DNA of 64,000 nt from UBA1794 sp050946375 (GCA_050946375.1 JBMNUT010000008.1:62001-126000); one strand, 5' to 3'; counted from the stretch's first letter, positions 34,660 through 43,191 are shown. Made by a program: numbers and translations. Notes: generated from the letters alone by a model not told the origin.

Positions 34660-35199
34660 ATGACAATGAAAACAAAACTGATTACCCTTATCGCCCTGCT
34701 GCTGTGCGGGGCAAGTATTTATGCACAAGACCGCAAGATATTGGTAGCCTATTTTAGCTGGAGTGGTAATACACAGCACGTGGCGGAATATATTGCCAAA
34801 GAAACCGGCGGCACACTCTTCCGTATCGAACCGCTCAAACCCTACCCTACGGAATACACGCCTTGCACCGAAGTGGCCAAGAAAGAGAAGGAAGACAATG
34901 CGCGCCCTGCCATCAAGAACAAAGTAGCAGACTGGGACAGTTACAATACCGTATTCATCGGTTGTCCGGTGTGGTGGTGGACAGCGCCGATGATTATCAA
35001 CACTTTTGCCGAAAGCTATGACTTCAAGGGCAAAACCGTTATTCCTTTCTGTACTTATGCTTCCACTTATCGCGATGAAACTCTGGCCAAAATCGTAGAA
35101 CTGACTCCCGCTGCCCAGCATCTGAAAGGTTTCGGTGCGGTAAACCGCGATACTAAAGGCATCACGGAGTGGCTGAAAAGCATCGGAATATTGCAATAG
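34660..35199 (+). CDS. Secreted flavodoxin
   Basis: 179 residues. Sec signal peptide MTMKTKLITLIALLLCGASIYA with cleavage before QD (a Met two codons in is an alternative start). Flavodoxin domain: LVAYFSWSGNTQHVAEYI, GCPVWWWTAPMIINTF and FCTYASTYRDETLAKI. Nearly the same domain as in the upstream lipoprotein, so a local duplication with different anchoring. Flavodoxins normally carry electrons in the cytoplasm; two exported copies together are unusual. Confidence 0.9.
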   Translation: MTMKTKLITLIALLLCGASIYAQDRKILVAYFSWSGNTQHVAEYIAKETGGTLFRIEPLKPYPTEYTPCTEVAKKEKEDNARPAIKNKVADWDSYNTVFIGCPVWWWTAPMIINTFAESYDFKGKTVIPFCTYASTYRDETLAKIVELTPAAQHLKGFGAVNRDTKGITEWLKSIGILQ

Positions 35200-35234
35200 A
35201 TAAAAATAGAAAGAATCAAATTTTAGAGACACTA

Positions 35235-36389
35235 ATGAACCTTTTCACTTATCAATATCCCGTCCGCCAGCATTTCGGCAAGGGGTGTGCCGAAAATGCA
35301 TTGAAGGAAGAAATGAACCGTGTGGGTAGAAACATACTATTGGCATACGGAGGCGGCTCGTTGAAACGCACGGGATTGTATGACACCCTGATGGATTGGC
35401 TGCACGAGTGCGGCAAAAACGTGGTGGACTTCGACGGCATTATGCCCAATCCCACGTATGCAAAAGTGCAGGAGGGCGCACGGCTGGTGCGTGAGTACGG
35501 CATCGACTTCATCCTGGCCGTAGGCGGTGGTTCGGTTATCGACTGCTGCAAAATCGTATCGGCACAAGCCAAACTGGAGGAGGATATTTGGGAGATGCAA
35601 TATACCAGGCACCAGTATCCTACGGAGTTCGTGCCGATGGGAGCCGTAGTTACGGCATCGGGTACCGGAGCCGAGCAGAATAACGGGGCTGTCATTACCC
35701 ATACCGAAAAGAAACTGAAGCAACCGTTGGTGGGTGCATACAACTGTTTTGCCATATTGGACAGCGACCTGACACGTACACTCCCGATGGCACAAGTCGT
35801 CAGCGGCGCATTCGACACGTTGAGCCATTGCATGGAAACCTACATGGGTAAGCCGCAGACAGATAATCTTTCCGATGAAATCAATGAAGCAGTGATGCGT
35901 AACGTCATCAAGAACCTGCGTGCTCTGATAGCTGACCCGGACAATGACTTTGCCCGTGGCGAACTAATGTGGGATTCCGCCCTCGCGGAGAATGGTTTGC
36001 TGAAGCTGGGCAAACAGACCGACTTCCAATGTCACATGCTGGAGCACGCCATAGGCGCTTATACCGACTGCAATCACGGGCGGGCGTTAGCCGTCATTCA
36101 TCCCCCACTCTACCGTCATCTGCTCAATGAGGGGAAGGAAAAACTGGCACGCATAGCCGAACGTGTGTGGGGCATTAAAGCCGACACGATGGAACAGACT
36201 GCCGAGAAGGGAATCGATGCGCTCGAAGCCTTTATTCGGGAAACAGGTTTGCCCACTCATTGGAGCGAGTTGAACATCACGGACGAAGCCGTTCTTCGCG
36301 CTGCCGCCGACACTTGCCTGCTCATGCCTGGCTGCTGCAAGCAGTTTACCCGCGATGAACTGTTTGAGATATTGAAAGAACGTATGTAA
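35235..36389 (+). CDS. Iron-containing alcohol dehydrogenase (YqhD/BDH-like)
   Basis: 384 residues from ATG 35235 (MNLFTYQYPVRQHFGKG). Group III metal-dependent dehydrogenase: NAD(P)-binding FILAVGGGSVIDCCKI, and metal ligands in SGAFDTLSHCMETY and CHMLEHAIGAYTDCNHGRALAV. YqhD-type enzymes use NADPH to reduce a broad range of aldehydes, which fits the reductase-rich surroundings. The frame continues upstream into the flavodoxin gene but the family start is here. Confidence 0.93.
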   Translation: MNLFTYQYPVRQHFGKGCAENALKEEMNRVGRNILLAYGGGSLKRTGLYDTLMDWLHECGKNVVDFDGIMPNPTYAKVQEGARLVREYGIDFILAVGGGSVIDCCKIVSAQAKLEEDIWEMQYTRHQYPTEFVPMGAVVTASGTGAEQNNGAVITHTEKKLKQPLVGAYNCFAILDSDLTRTLPMAQVVSGAFDTLSHCMETYMGKPQTDNLSDEINEAVMRNVIKNLRALIADPDNDFARGELMWDSALAENGLLKLGKQTDFQCHMLEHAIGAYTDCNHGRALAVIHPPLYRHLLNEGKEKLARIAERVWGIKADTMEQTAEKGIDALEAFIRETGLPTHWSELNITDEAVLRAAADTCLLMPGCCKQFTRDELFEILKERM

Positions 36390-36408
36390 CTCCATAAAAG
36401 AAAACAGA

Positions 36409-37499
36409 ATGAACACTTTAGTGAAAACAATAATGTGTGGTGCCGCTGCCTTGATAGTGGCAGGTACTTCTTTCGCACAAGGCAGGCAAGCATTCACATC
36501 AGTAGACTTCCCTGCCAGTCCCAACAGCAATCCTTTCGGATTGGTCTATCGGGATGCCATCACCCGGAACGAGCCGGGCAAGGTAAACATCCGTCGCATC
36601 AACTACGACCTGAATGGGTTGAAGATAGTTGCCAACGTCTATACACCTACCGGATACGACACATCGAAAACTTATCCCGCCCTTGGGTGGCGCACCCCAA
36701 CGGCGGCTGCAAGGAGCAGGTGGCAGGACTCTACAGCCAGCGCCTGGCGGAACAGGGTTACATCTGCCTGGCTTTCGACGCCGCCTATCAAGGTGGAAGC
36801 GAAGGTGAGCCGCGCAACGTGGACAAGCCAGCCAATCGCATGGAGGACATTCGCCGCGCTGCCGACATACTGGCGCAATATCCCGGAGTGGACGCCAACC
36901 GTATCGGCATTCTCGGCATCTGTGGCGGAGGCGGCTATACGCTGAAAGTGGCACAGACCGACAAACGTTTCAAGGCAGTGGCTACGCTGAGTATGTTCAA
37001 CACGGGCCTGGTACGCCGAAACGGTTTCCTCGACTCACAGATGAACGACGTGCAGCAACGCCTGGCCGACGCTTGTGCCGCCCGACAGAAGGAAGCCAAC
37101 GGTGAAGCTCCGGAGTATGTGGGCGATATGAGCGGAATGACGCCGGAACAGGCCAAGCAACTGCCGTTCGACCTTTACCGCGACGGTTATGAATATTACC
37201 TCCAGACGCACGCTCATCCCGGCTCCACTTTCCGTTATACCAAAAGCAGTCTGATAGATTTGATGGCATTCGATGCCTCAGAAGGCATGTACCTCATCAA
37301 CCAACCCTTGCTGATGATGGCCGGCAGCACTGCCGATACTTTCTATATGACGGAACAATGCTACAGCAAGGCCACGGGCACGCAAGACAAAGAACTGTAC
37401 CTCATCCCTGGCGCTACGCACATTCAGACTTACTGGGTACCGGAGTATGTGGACCAAGCTGTAAAGAAGTTGACGGAATTCTTCGGGAAACATTTATAA
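36409..37499 (+). pseudogene. Frameshifted secreted alpha/beta hydrolase
   Basis: A signal peptide (MNTLVKTIMCGAAALIVAGTSFA) and the first ~90 residues run to YPAL at about 36684. The frame then changes at GGG (36685-36687), and the rest (AHPNGGCKEQVAGLYSQRL, AGI-type elbow ILGICGGGGYTL, C-terminal PGATHIQTYWVPEYV) continues in another frame to 37499. One extra base near 36685 would restore a protein of about 363 residues of the dienelactone hydrolase/acetyl xylan esterase-like group. The elbow has Cys instead of Ser, as in dienelactone hydrolases. Last large gene of the unit driven by element C. Confidence 0.82.
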
Positions 37500-37514
37500 T
37501 AAATAGCAACATCA

Positions 37515-37746
37515 ATGAAAAAGACACTTTTTGCATATATAATAATGGCTGTTATGGGGTACAACCACATACAATTTGATAAACATAAACGAAAGCACAG
37601 GGATAGAACAAACAGCTCTTCAAGCCAGTCAGCGCTATAATGTCTTTACCGTAGACGGAGTTAAAGTACTGACAAATGCAAAGGACCTTAGAACCCTTTC
37701 CCCTGGAATATACGTCATTAACGGGCAGAAAAAGGTTATAGACTAA
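37515..37746 (+). pseudogene. Small secreted-protein remnant with a C-terminal tail motif
   Basis: Starts MKKTLFAYIIMAVMG, a signal-peptide-like start. It then needs a frame change at GGGG (37556-37559) to continue as TGIEQTALQASQRYNVFTVD and SPGIYVINGQKKVID to the stop at 37746. The second part resembles the C-terminal tail found on many Bacteroidota secreted proteins. Either a short frameshifted gene of about 76 codons or the two ends of a larger gene joined by deletion. Confidence 0.45.
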
Positions 37747-37761
37747 TAATAAACAGAAACA

Positions 37762-37797
37762 ACACCGCCCACAAATCGTTGGATTTGTGGGCGGTGT
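37762..37797. terminator. Bidirectional terminator at the end of the redox island
   Basis: A perfect 16-bp stem (37762-37777 with 37782-37797) and a 4-nt loop. T-rich flanks are modest on both strands. It separates the + unit from the - strand tRNA-Asp. Confidence 0.75.
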
Positions 37798-37832
37798 CAT
37801 TTAATAGCTTTCCTATTATTTCAGAAATCTTG

Positions 37833-37906
37833 CGGTGCGTACGGGACTCGAACCCGTGACCCCATGCGTGACAGGCATGTATTCTAACCAACTGAACTAA
37901 CGCACC
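37833..37906 (-). tRNA. tRNA-Asp(GTC)
   Basis: 74 nt on the - strand; acceptor GGTGCGT with ACGCACC, anticodon loop CTGTCAC giving GTC, T arm CGGGTTCGAGTCCCG, discriminator G. Confidence 0.95.
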
Positions 37907-38083
37907 CTCAAGAAAGCTGCATGATTCGCGTTTTTACCGCTTGCATCTCTATGCTTTCTCAATTGCGGGTGCAAAGATAGTCACTTTCTGTAATCCTGCA
38001 AAAGATTTACCCGGAAATTTTAGGGCAAAGTAGAAAAAAGCAGGAAACGCACACGCATTTGCGGTTTCCTGCTCTCCCCTATT

Positions 38084-40021
38084 CTAAAAATCTACATTTA
38101 TTCCTGCCATGACCGTAGTAGGCGGCATGGGATAACCAGCATTGATTTCATACTCCTGAGCCAGCAGATTCTCGCCCCGTACCCAAAGTCCCAACCAGGG
38201 AGTTGCCTGGAAAGACGCACGGAAGTTCCACAGTACGAAATCCTCGGTCTTCGGATTCTCTCCGGTTTCCGTGTATAGTCCTCCTATGTACTGCAACCCG
38301 GTCGAGAAGTTCCAGTCACCTTTTCCATAATTAACCCCGGCATATAACTTATGTTCCGGAGCTGCCACCAAAGGATTCTCCATGTGCAAGTAACTGTAAT
38401 TGGCATCGGCCGACCACGCTTGATTGAAGCGATAAGCTATCTGCCCCTCCATTCCGGCATTCTTCGCCTCGCCCGTATTGACATTCATGGGGCGGCCATT
38501 CAGCATATTTACCGCAATCAGATTATCCGCATCAATATAAAAAACATTGATGCCATAAGACAAGCGTCCGTTCATCAGCGTCTGCGAATAAGCAAGCTCA
38601 TAATTCCACATCCGTTCCGCCTCCAAGTCGGGATTTGCTACGCCCCACATGAACATTTCCCGTATAAGCGGGTAGCGGAAGCCCTTGCTGGCCGACAACT
38701 TAAACTCGGCCGATGCGGGCAGATGAAAAGAGAAACCGACTTGCGGCACCCATTCTGTTCCGGCCTGTGTATGATGGTCTACCCGAAGACCGCCGTCGAA
38801 AGTCATCCAAGTACCTATGTTCTGACGAAAATCGAAGTATCCGGCCACTTCGTGTTCCGTGCTCGGCATTCCGGCGATAGTCTGTTCTTCTCCGGCGCGC
38901 TCGCCCGAAATATATTGGTTCCAGGCATCACCCCCGAAACGATACCAGTCCACCCCTACTGTCAGGCGGTTGCCGCGGAAAAGCTGTGCGCTCTGATACC
39001 ACGAAAGCCCCATCATGTTGTCTTTCGAGTGGAAACGGTAGTCCAGCGGGCTTTCGCCTTCGTTCGGCAGATACCCGTCGTCAATCTTGTGCCGTCCCCA
39101 GTTGTAGAAAAAGCTCAGTGCCCCTGAAGTCCTTTCGTAATGGTTTTCCAAAGCAAACGACGTCATACCCCGCGTAATGCGCTGAAAGGCATCCAGCAGC
39201 GGGTTGGAGATGCTGCCGGGATTGGCCGCATTGAAATGAGTCACATTTACATCGCCCCACAGATTCCAGGCATCCGTCAGCTCATAACCCAGTTTGGCAT
39301 AGCCTCCATATTGCTCAAAATCCATATCGTTTCGGTGTCCGTCCGTTCGGTTGTACGAGCCGCTTACGATGCTCGTGAAGCGCCCTTTGCGGACACGGTT
39401 CGTCACCTCCGTCTGCAACGTATTGTATGACCCATAGCCTACGTTGGCGTGCGTCTTCACACCGTCTTCCCGCATTTTCCGCGTTACGATATTCACCACG
39501 CCGCCCATTGCGTTCGAACCGTACAAAACCGAGGCCGGCCCGCGCAATACCTCTACCCGTTCCGCCATGAACGACTGATACTCGTCGGCTATCGGATGGC
39601 CAAACAGTCCCATGTACTGGGGATGTCCGTCAATCAATACCATCAAGCGGCCGGAACCTCCGTTCATTCCGCGCAAGGAGATGCTTCCGGCTGCCCCGTC
39701 GGAGACGCCGAAACCCATTATGCCACGCGCCGTTGTAAAAAGCCCCGGCACCTGCTCCGTCAATATCGGGAGCAACGAGGGATTATTGGCCTGTTCTATC
39801 TGTTCGCGCCCTATCACGGAAACGGTCATGGGCAAATGGCGGACGTCGGTTTCGTTGCGGGTTCCCGTAACGACCACTTCGTCCAGTGAATAATTTCGCG
39901 TTACTCCTAAGGTGTCCAATGACTCGGCCCACCCCAAAAAAGGCATCGCGCATCCGGTCAGGGCTACAAGGAAAGTGCCTTTCCATCTGCGTGCCCGGCA
40001 AGTTGGGTTCTGTTTCTTCAT
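38084..40021 (-). CDS. TonB-dependent outer membrane receptor
   Basis: 645 residues, start at MKKQNPTCRARRWKG with a signal peptide ending near GWA-ES. TonB-box-like SLDEVVVTGTRNE, then the plug (LPMTVSVIGREQIEQANN to GSNAMGGVVNIVTRK) and a 22-strand barrel ending in VNVDF-like INVDF. It lacks the N-terminal extension of SusC proteins and has no SusD partner; size and layout match cobalamin/siderophore/heme-type receptors (BtuB/CirA group). Ligand not determined, and no cobalamin riboswitch was seen upstream. Its promoter carries the same CCGTAA element as the redox island, which would make it a distant member of that regulon. Confidence 0.88.
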   Translation of the reverse strand: MKKQNPTCRARRWKGTFLVALTGCAMPFLGWAESLDTLGVTRNYSLDEVVVTGTRNETDVRHLPMTVSVIGREQIEQANNPSLLPILTEQVPGLFTTARGIMGFGVSDGAAGSISLRGMNGGSGRLMVLIDGHPQYMGLFGHPIADEYQSFMAERVEVLRGPASVLYGSNAMGGVVNIVTRKMREDGVKTHANVGYGSYNTLQTEVTNRVRKGRFTSIVSGSYNRTDGHRNDMDFEQYGGYAKLGYELTDAWNLWGDVNVTHFNAANPGSISNPLLDAFQRITRGMTSFALENHYERTSGALSFFYNWGRHKIDDGYLPNEGESPLDYRFHSKDNMMGLSWYQSAQLFRGNRLTVGVDWYRFGGDAWNQYISGERAGEEQTIAGMPSTEHEVAGYFDFRQNIGTWMTFDGGLRVDHHTQAGTEWVPQVGFSFHLPASAEFKLSASKGFRYPLIREMFMWGVANPDLEAERMWNYELAYSQTLMNGRLSYGINVFYIDADNLIAVNMLNGRPMNVNTGEAKNAGMEGQIAYRFNQAWSADANYSYLHMENPLVAAPEHKLYAGVNYGKGDWNFSTGLQYIGGLYTETGENPKTEDFVLWNFRASFQATPWLGLWVRGENLLAQEYEINAGYPMPPTTVMAGINVDF

Positions 40022-40045
40022 TGCTACTGTTTTCTGTTTCGGCGG

Positions 40046-40101
40046 CAAAAATAGTATAGTCCCTGCAAATGGCAGGTATAAAAATTACGGCTTTTCATAC
40101 C
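40046..40101 (-). promoter_or_regulatory. CCGTAA-type activator element F with -7 box (TonB receptor)
   Basis: On the - strand: a 30-nt element (40072-40101) with GCCGTAAT at positions 11-18, an 18-nt spacer and TATTTTTG at 40046-40053, 25 nt before the receptor ATG. Register and spacing equal those of elements A-E. It also contains an inverted pair GGTAT/ATACC at its ends. No TTTG at -33. Confidence 0.55.
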
Positions 40102-40133
40102 TATATTACAGCGGCGTCCCGAGGATAATCCGC

Positions 40134-40208
40134 AAAACCCTTGCACCTTTTTCCAAAAACCTGCAAGGGAAAAGAAGAAAACCTGCAGTACTTTTTCGGA
40201 AAAAACTT
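40134..40208. repeat. Degenerate intergenic repeat, copy 2
   Basis: CCCTTGCACCTTTTTCCAAA followed by AACCTGCAAGG and CTGCAGTACTTTTTCGGAAA. Same word family as copies at 19935, 48465, 51326, 53895 and 56283, here partly as an inverted pair. Lies upstream of both divergent promoters. Confidence 0.5.
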
Positions 40209-40216
40209 TATTTTTG

Positions 40217-40248
40217 TTTGCCACTGCACGCAGCTTTCTCTATATTTG
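40217..40248 (+). promoter_or_regulatory. Distal promoter of the glycosidase-like gene
   Basis: TTTG at 40217-40220, a 20-nt spacer and TATATTTG at 40241-40248. Near-duplicate of the promoter 87 bp downstream. Confidence 0.7.
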
Positions 40249-40303
40249 CTTGCGCGAATACAAGAGACGGCTCGGCATAAACCAATCGAAAACTCTGTTT
40301 TCG

Positions 40304-40335
40304 TTTGGCTCTGCACTCGCCTTCCCTTATATTTG
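40304..40335 (+). promoter_or_regulatory. Proximal promoter of the glycosidase-like gene
   Basis: TTTG at 40304-40307, a 20-nt spacer and TATATTTG at 40328-40335. The spacer shares CTGCAC and pyrimidine-rich parts with the distal copy. ATG follows at 40370. Confidence 0.75.
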
Positions 40336-40369
40336 CATTCTACCTTAAATATTTAGTGAAATACATGCA

Positions 40370-43162
40370 ATGAAAAAACAAACTCCCTTTTTACTCCTGC
40401 TCTGCACCGCATGCCTGGGAAGCGGTACGACCCTTGCCCAAAACGCCAGTGCAAGCAGCAACGGAGAAGTCCAGCTTCCGGCTGACCGTACCCTCTCCTT
40501 CTCCATTTCCGACGAAGGCGTAGCCAAACCCATCACCTGGGGGCTCGACCTGGCCTGGCTCAGCCGCGATAATATCATACGCGGCATGGCATTCATGGGA
40601 CCGGAAAACGTAGATGTGGTACGTTCTTCCTTTACACCCACCAGCCCATTGGTCGACAACGAACTGCAAGCCGACGAACTGGCTACCCTCAACGAGCGGC
40701 TGGACATCATCAGTCTCCTGCCCGCCGAGACGAAAGTCGTGCTCAACTGCGACCATCCGTCCGTTTCTTCCTGGTTTGTAGGAAATCCGGTGCATTGGGC
40801 AGAACTGATCGACGTAACACGCCGCCATCATGAAGCCGCCGGACGGCAAGTCATTACCGTCTCGCCTTTCAACGAGCCCGACCTTTACGCAACCGGCCAG
40901 GGCACCATCGAAGATTTCCGGCAGATTGCCGCTGAACTACGCAAGAATCCTGAGTTCGACGACATCCGCATCTCCGGAGGAAACACCCTGAATACCGATT
41001 CGGCCCTGAAGTTCTATACCTATCTGTCGGAGTATCTCGACGAAGGCAATACACACCAGCTTGCCGGCACCTTCGATCACTACGCCGAGTTCTTCCAGAC
41101 CGTGCGAAACAACGGTGACCATGCTACGAACGACGAGCTGCATAACGTGATGGAAGCCATGGTGGGCGCAGAATACGGCATGCAGACCGGAATCTGGTGG
41201 GGAACGGCCGAATATGCCCGCGGCGAATTCTGCAAAGCCAGCGACGGGCAACGCCTGGCCTATACCGAACACCGGCCCAACTGGACGGCCGCTTCCGTCT
41301 ATCGCACCCCCGAGGGAAAAATACAGGCCTTCGCCGGAGCTTCCGAGCGGCAAGCCACAACGACTACCTACCGCTTCGTATCGAAAGACCGCGACGTATT
41401 TTTCGACGGACACGGGCCGCTGCGCGAATTTACGCTTGAGATTCCCGGCGGAACCGGCTATCAGGTAGACCAGCCCAATGCCGAACGGGTTATAAACGTA
41501 ACCTGGGGCGAAGACATACAACCGGTTATCAACGGAAAATACATCATCGCAAACCGCAGCAACGGCAAGTTGATAACCATAAAAGACGGTGCTGCCAACT
41601 CCGGTGCGTCCATCGTGCAGAACAGCAATAAGGCAGCTGCCTATCAGCAATGGACCGTCGCTCCCGTTGATTCCCGCATCGGTGGCGACTTCAGCTACTA
41701 CACTATCAATTCGAATTACAACGGAATGAACATAGACCTGCTGAACTGGTCGCTGGAAGAAGGCGGAAACGTCATTACATACGAGGTAGCCAACGGAGCT
41801 AACCAGCAATGGTACCTCGAATATGCCGGCGATGGCTGCTTCTTCATCCGCAGCCGCCACAGCTCGCTCTGCCTGGAAGTGCCCCAATCGAACCGAACCG
41901 ACGGAACACCGCTGCGGCAGGCTGAGAAAACGGGAGAAAGCAATCAGCTATGGCGCTTCATACCGGTCGGCACCCGCGTAGAGTTTACAGCCCCCAGCGC
42001 TCCCACCGAATTGACCGCAAGTGCCAATCTTTCCTCCATACACCTTACGTGGACTGCCAGCACGTCGACCGATGCCAAAGACTACTCCGTATACCGCTCT
42101 ACCGAGGCAGGCGGAGCCTATGAGCTAATAGCCCGCGGAATAACGGGCACGAGCTTCACCGACAACAAAGTAAAGGCCGGACAAAATTATTACTACGTGG
42201 TAAGAACCTACGACAACTCCCTGAACCGTTCCGACTATTCGAACGAAGCATCGTGTGCGGCTACCGGAGGAAACGACCTGCTCATGCGCCTGGCTTTCGA
42301 AGGCAATACGCAAGATACGACCTGCAACGGGAATCACGGCGTGGCTCCCGCATCGTCTTCTTATGCCGAGGGGAAAAACGGAGCGCAGTCGCTCGCACTG
42401 GACGGGAAAGAAACCTTCGTACAACTTCCGGCTCACATAGCCGACCAGGAAGTCATAACCCTGACGGCATGGGTGTATTGGAACGGAAGCCGGAGCGGAG
42501 AACACCTGTTCGACTTCGGCGATGGTGAAGGCCGCAGCCTGTATCTGACGCCCCGCGCAAGTGACGGGTACATGCACATCACTTTCCAGGACGGCGAGAC
42601 GGAGCAGACCAGCATGACCGGTTCGCTCACTGCCGACGAGTGGATACACTTGGCGCTGACCTTCGATGCTTCAGGAACTACCCTCTACAAAAACGGGACA
42701 CAGAGCTTCAAGTCGCAACGGGTAACTCTTATTCCTTCCGACTATAACCTGATACTGAACTACATCGGCCGTGGTCAAGACAGCGACACGCCACTCTTCT
42801 CCGGAAAGATTGACGATGTACGCATCTACAACTACGCTGTTTCGCCGGAAGAGATAGCCCTATTGGCGGAAAATCGGCCCGATGCCTTGGAGAGCATAGA
42901 GGAAGATGCCGCCGGAAAGCGCTTTATCTTCGGCCCCAGTCCTGCACGCGAAAGTCTGCAGATTGACTATACTGCCAACGACGAGCAAGGCACTACGGCA
43001 ATCACCCTCTACAATACGAACGGTGTTGCAGTAAAGAGCCTCCAGACACAAGGAAGTTGCCGCACGACGTTGGATATATCCGACCTTACACAGGGCACCT
43101 ATCTGATTCAAGTAGAACACGGAACGGAAAAAATAGTACGCAAGTTCTTCGTACAAGAATAA
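40370..43162 (+). CDS. Secreted multidomain glycosidase-like protein with T9SS tail
   Basis: 930 residues. Signal peptide to about 23 (TTLA-QN). A TIM-barrel catalytic-type domain covers about 45-380, with SPFNEPDLY (Glu169, acid/base candidate of clan GH-A) and a possible nucleophile at Glu262 or Glu268 (MEAMVGAEYG). Next comes a ricin-type beta-trefoil at about 385-535 (GKYIIANRSNGKLITI, NQQWYLEY, NQLWRF). Then fibronectin III at about 543-630, a LamG-like jelly roll at about 640-860 and a T9SS type A sorting domain at the C-terminus (FGPSPARESLQID, GTYLIQVEHGTEKIVRKF). Likely a surface endo-acting glycan hydrolase; GH30-like by overall look, but family and substrate are not certain. Confidence 0.8.
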   Translation: MKKQTPFLLLLCTACLGSGTTLAQNASASSNGEVQLPADRTLSFSISDEGVAKPITWGLDLAWLSRDNIIRGMAFMGPENVDVVRSSFTPTSPLVDNELQADELATLNERLDIISLLPAETKVVLNCDHPSVSSWFVGNPVHWAELIDVTRRHHEAAGRQVITVSPFNEPDLYATGQGTIEDFRQIAAELRKNPEFDDIRISGGNTLNTDSALKFYTYLSEYLDEGNTHQLAGTFDHYAEFFQTVRNNGDHATNDELHNVMEAMVGAEYGMQTGIWWGTAEYARGEFCKASDGQRLAYTEHRPNWTAASVYRTPEGKIQAFAGASERQATTTTYRFVSKDRDVFFDGHGPLREFTLEIPGGTGYQVDQPNAERVINVTWGEDIQPVINGKYIIANRSNGKLITIKDGAANSGASIVQNSNKAAAYQQWTVAPVDSRIGGDFSYYTINSNYNGMNIDLLNWSLEEGGNVITYEVANGANQQWYLEYAGDGCFFIRSRHSSLCLEVPQSNRTDGTPLRQAEKTGESNQLWRFIPVGTRVEFTAPSAPTELTASANLSSIHLTWTASTSTDAKDYSVYRSTEAGGAYELIARGITGTSFTDNKVKAGQNYYYVVRTYDNSLNRSDYSNEASCAATGGNDLLMRLAFEGNTQDTTCNGNHGVAPASSSYAEGKNGAQSLALDGKETFVQLPAHIADQEVITLTAWVYWNGSRSGEHLFDFGDGEGRSLYLTPRASDGYMHITFQDGETEQTSMTGSLTADEWIHLALTFDASGTTLYKNGTQSFKSQRVTLIPSDYNLILNYIGRGQDSDTPLFSGKIDDVRIYNYAVSPEEIALLAENRPDALESIEEDAAGKRFIFGPSPARESLQIDYTANDEQGTTAITLYNTNGVAVKSLQTQGSCRTTLDISDLTQGTYLIQVEHGTEKIVRKFFVQE

Positions 43163-43191
43163 CCCGCTTATTTTACCCGTATTCGGCTTTG

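Noticed and set aside
33898..35232. Open frame of about 440 codons on - opposite the flavodoxin genes
   Set aside because: The apparent repeats simply mirror the two paralogous flavodoxins on the + strand.
40049..40369. Cobalamin riboswitch upstream of the TonB receptor
   Set aside because: The receptor type made this worth checking, but no B12-box-like sequence or conserved fold was seen; the region holds the CCGTAA element and degenerate repeats instead.
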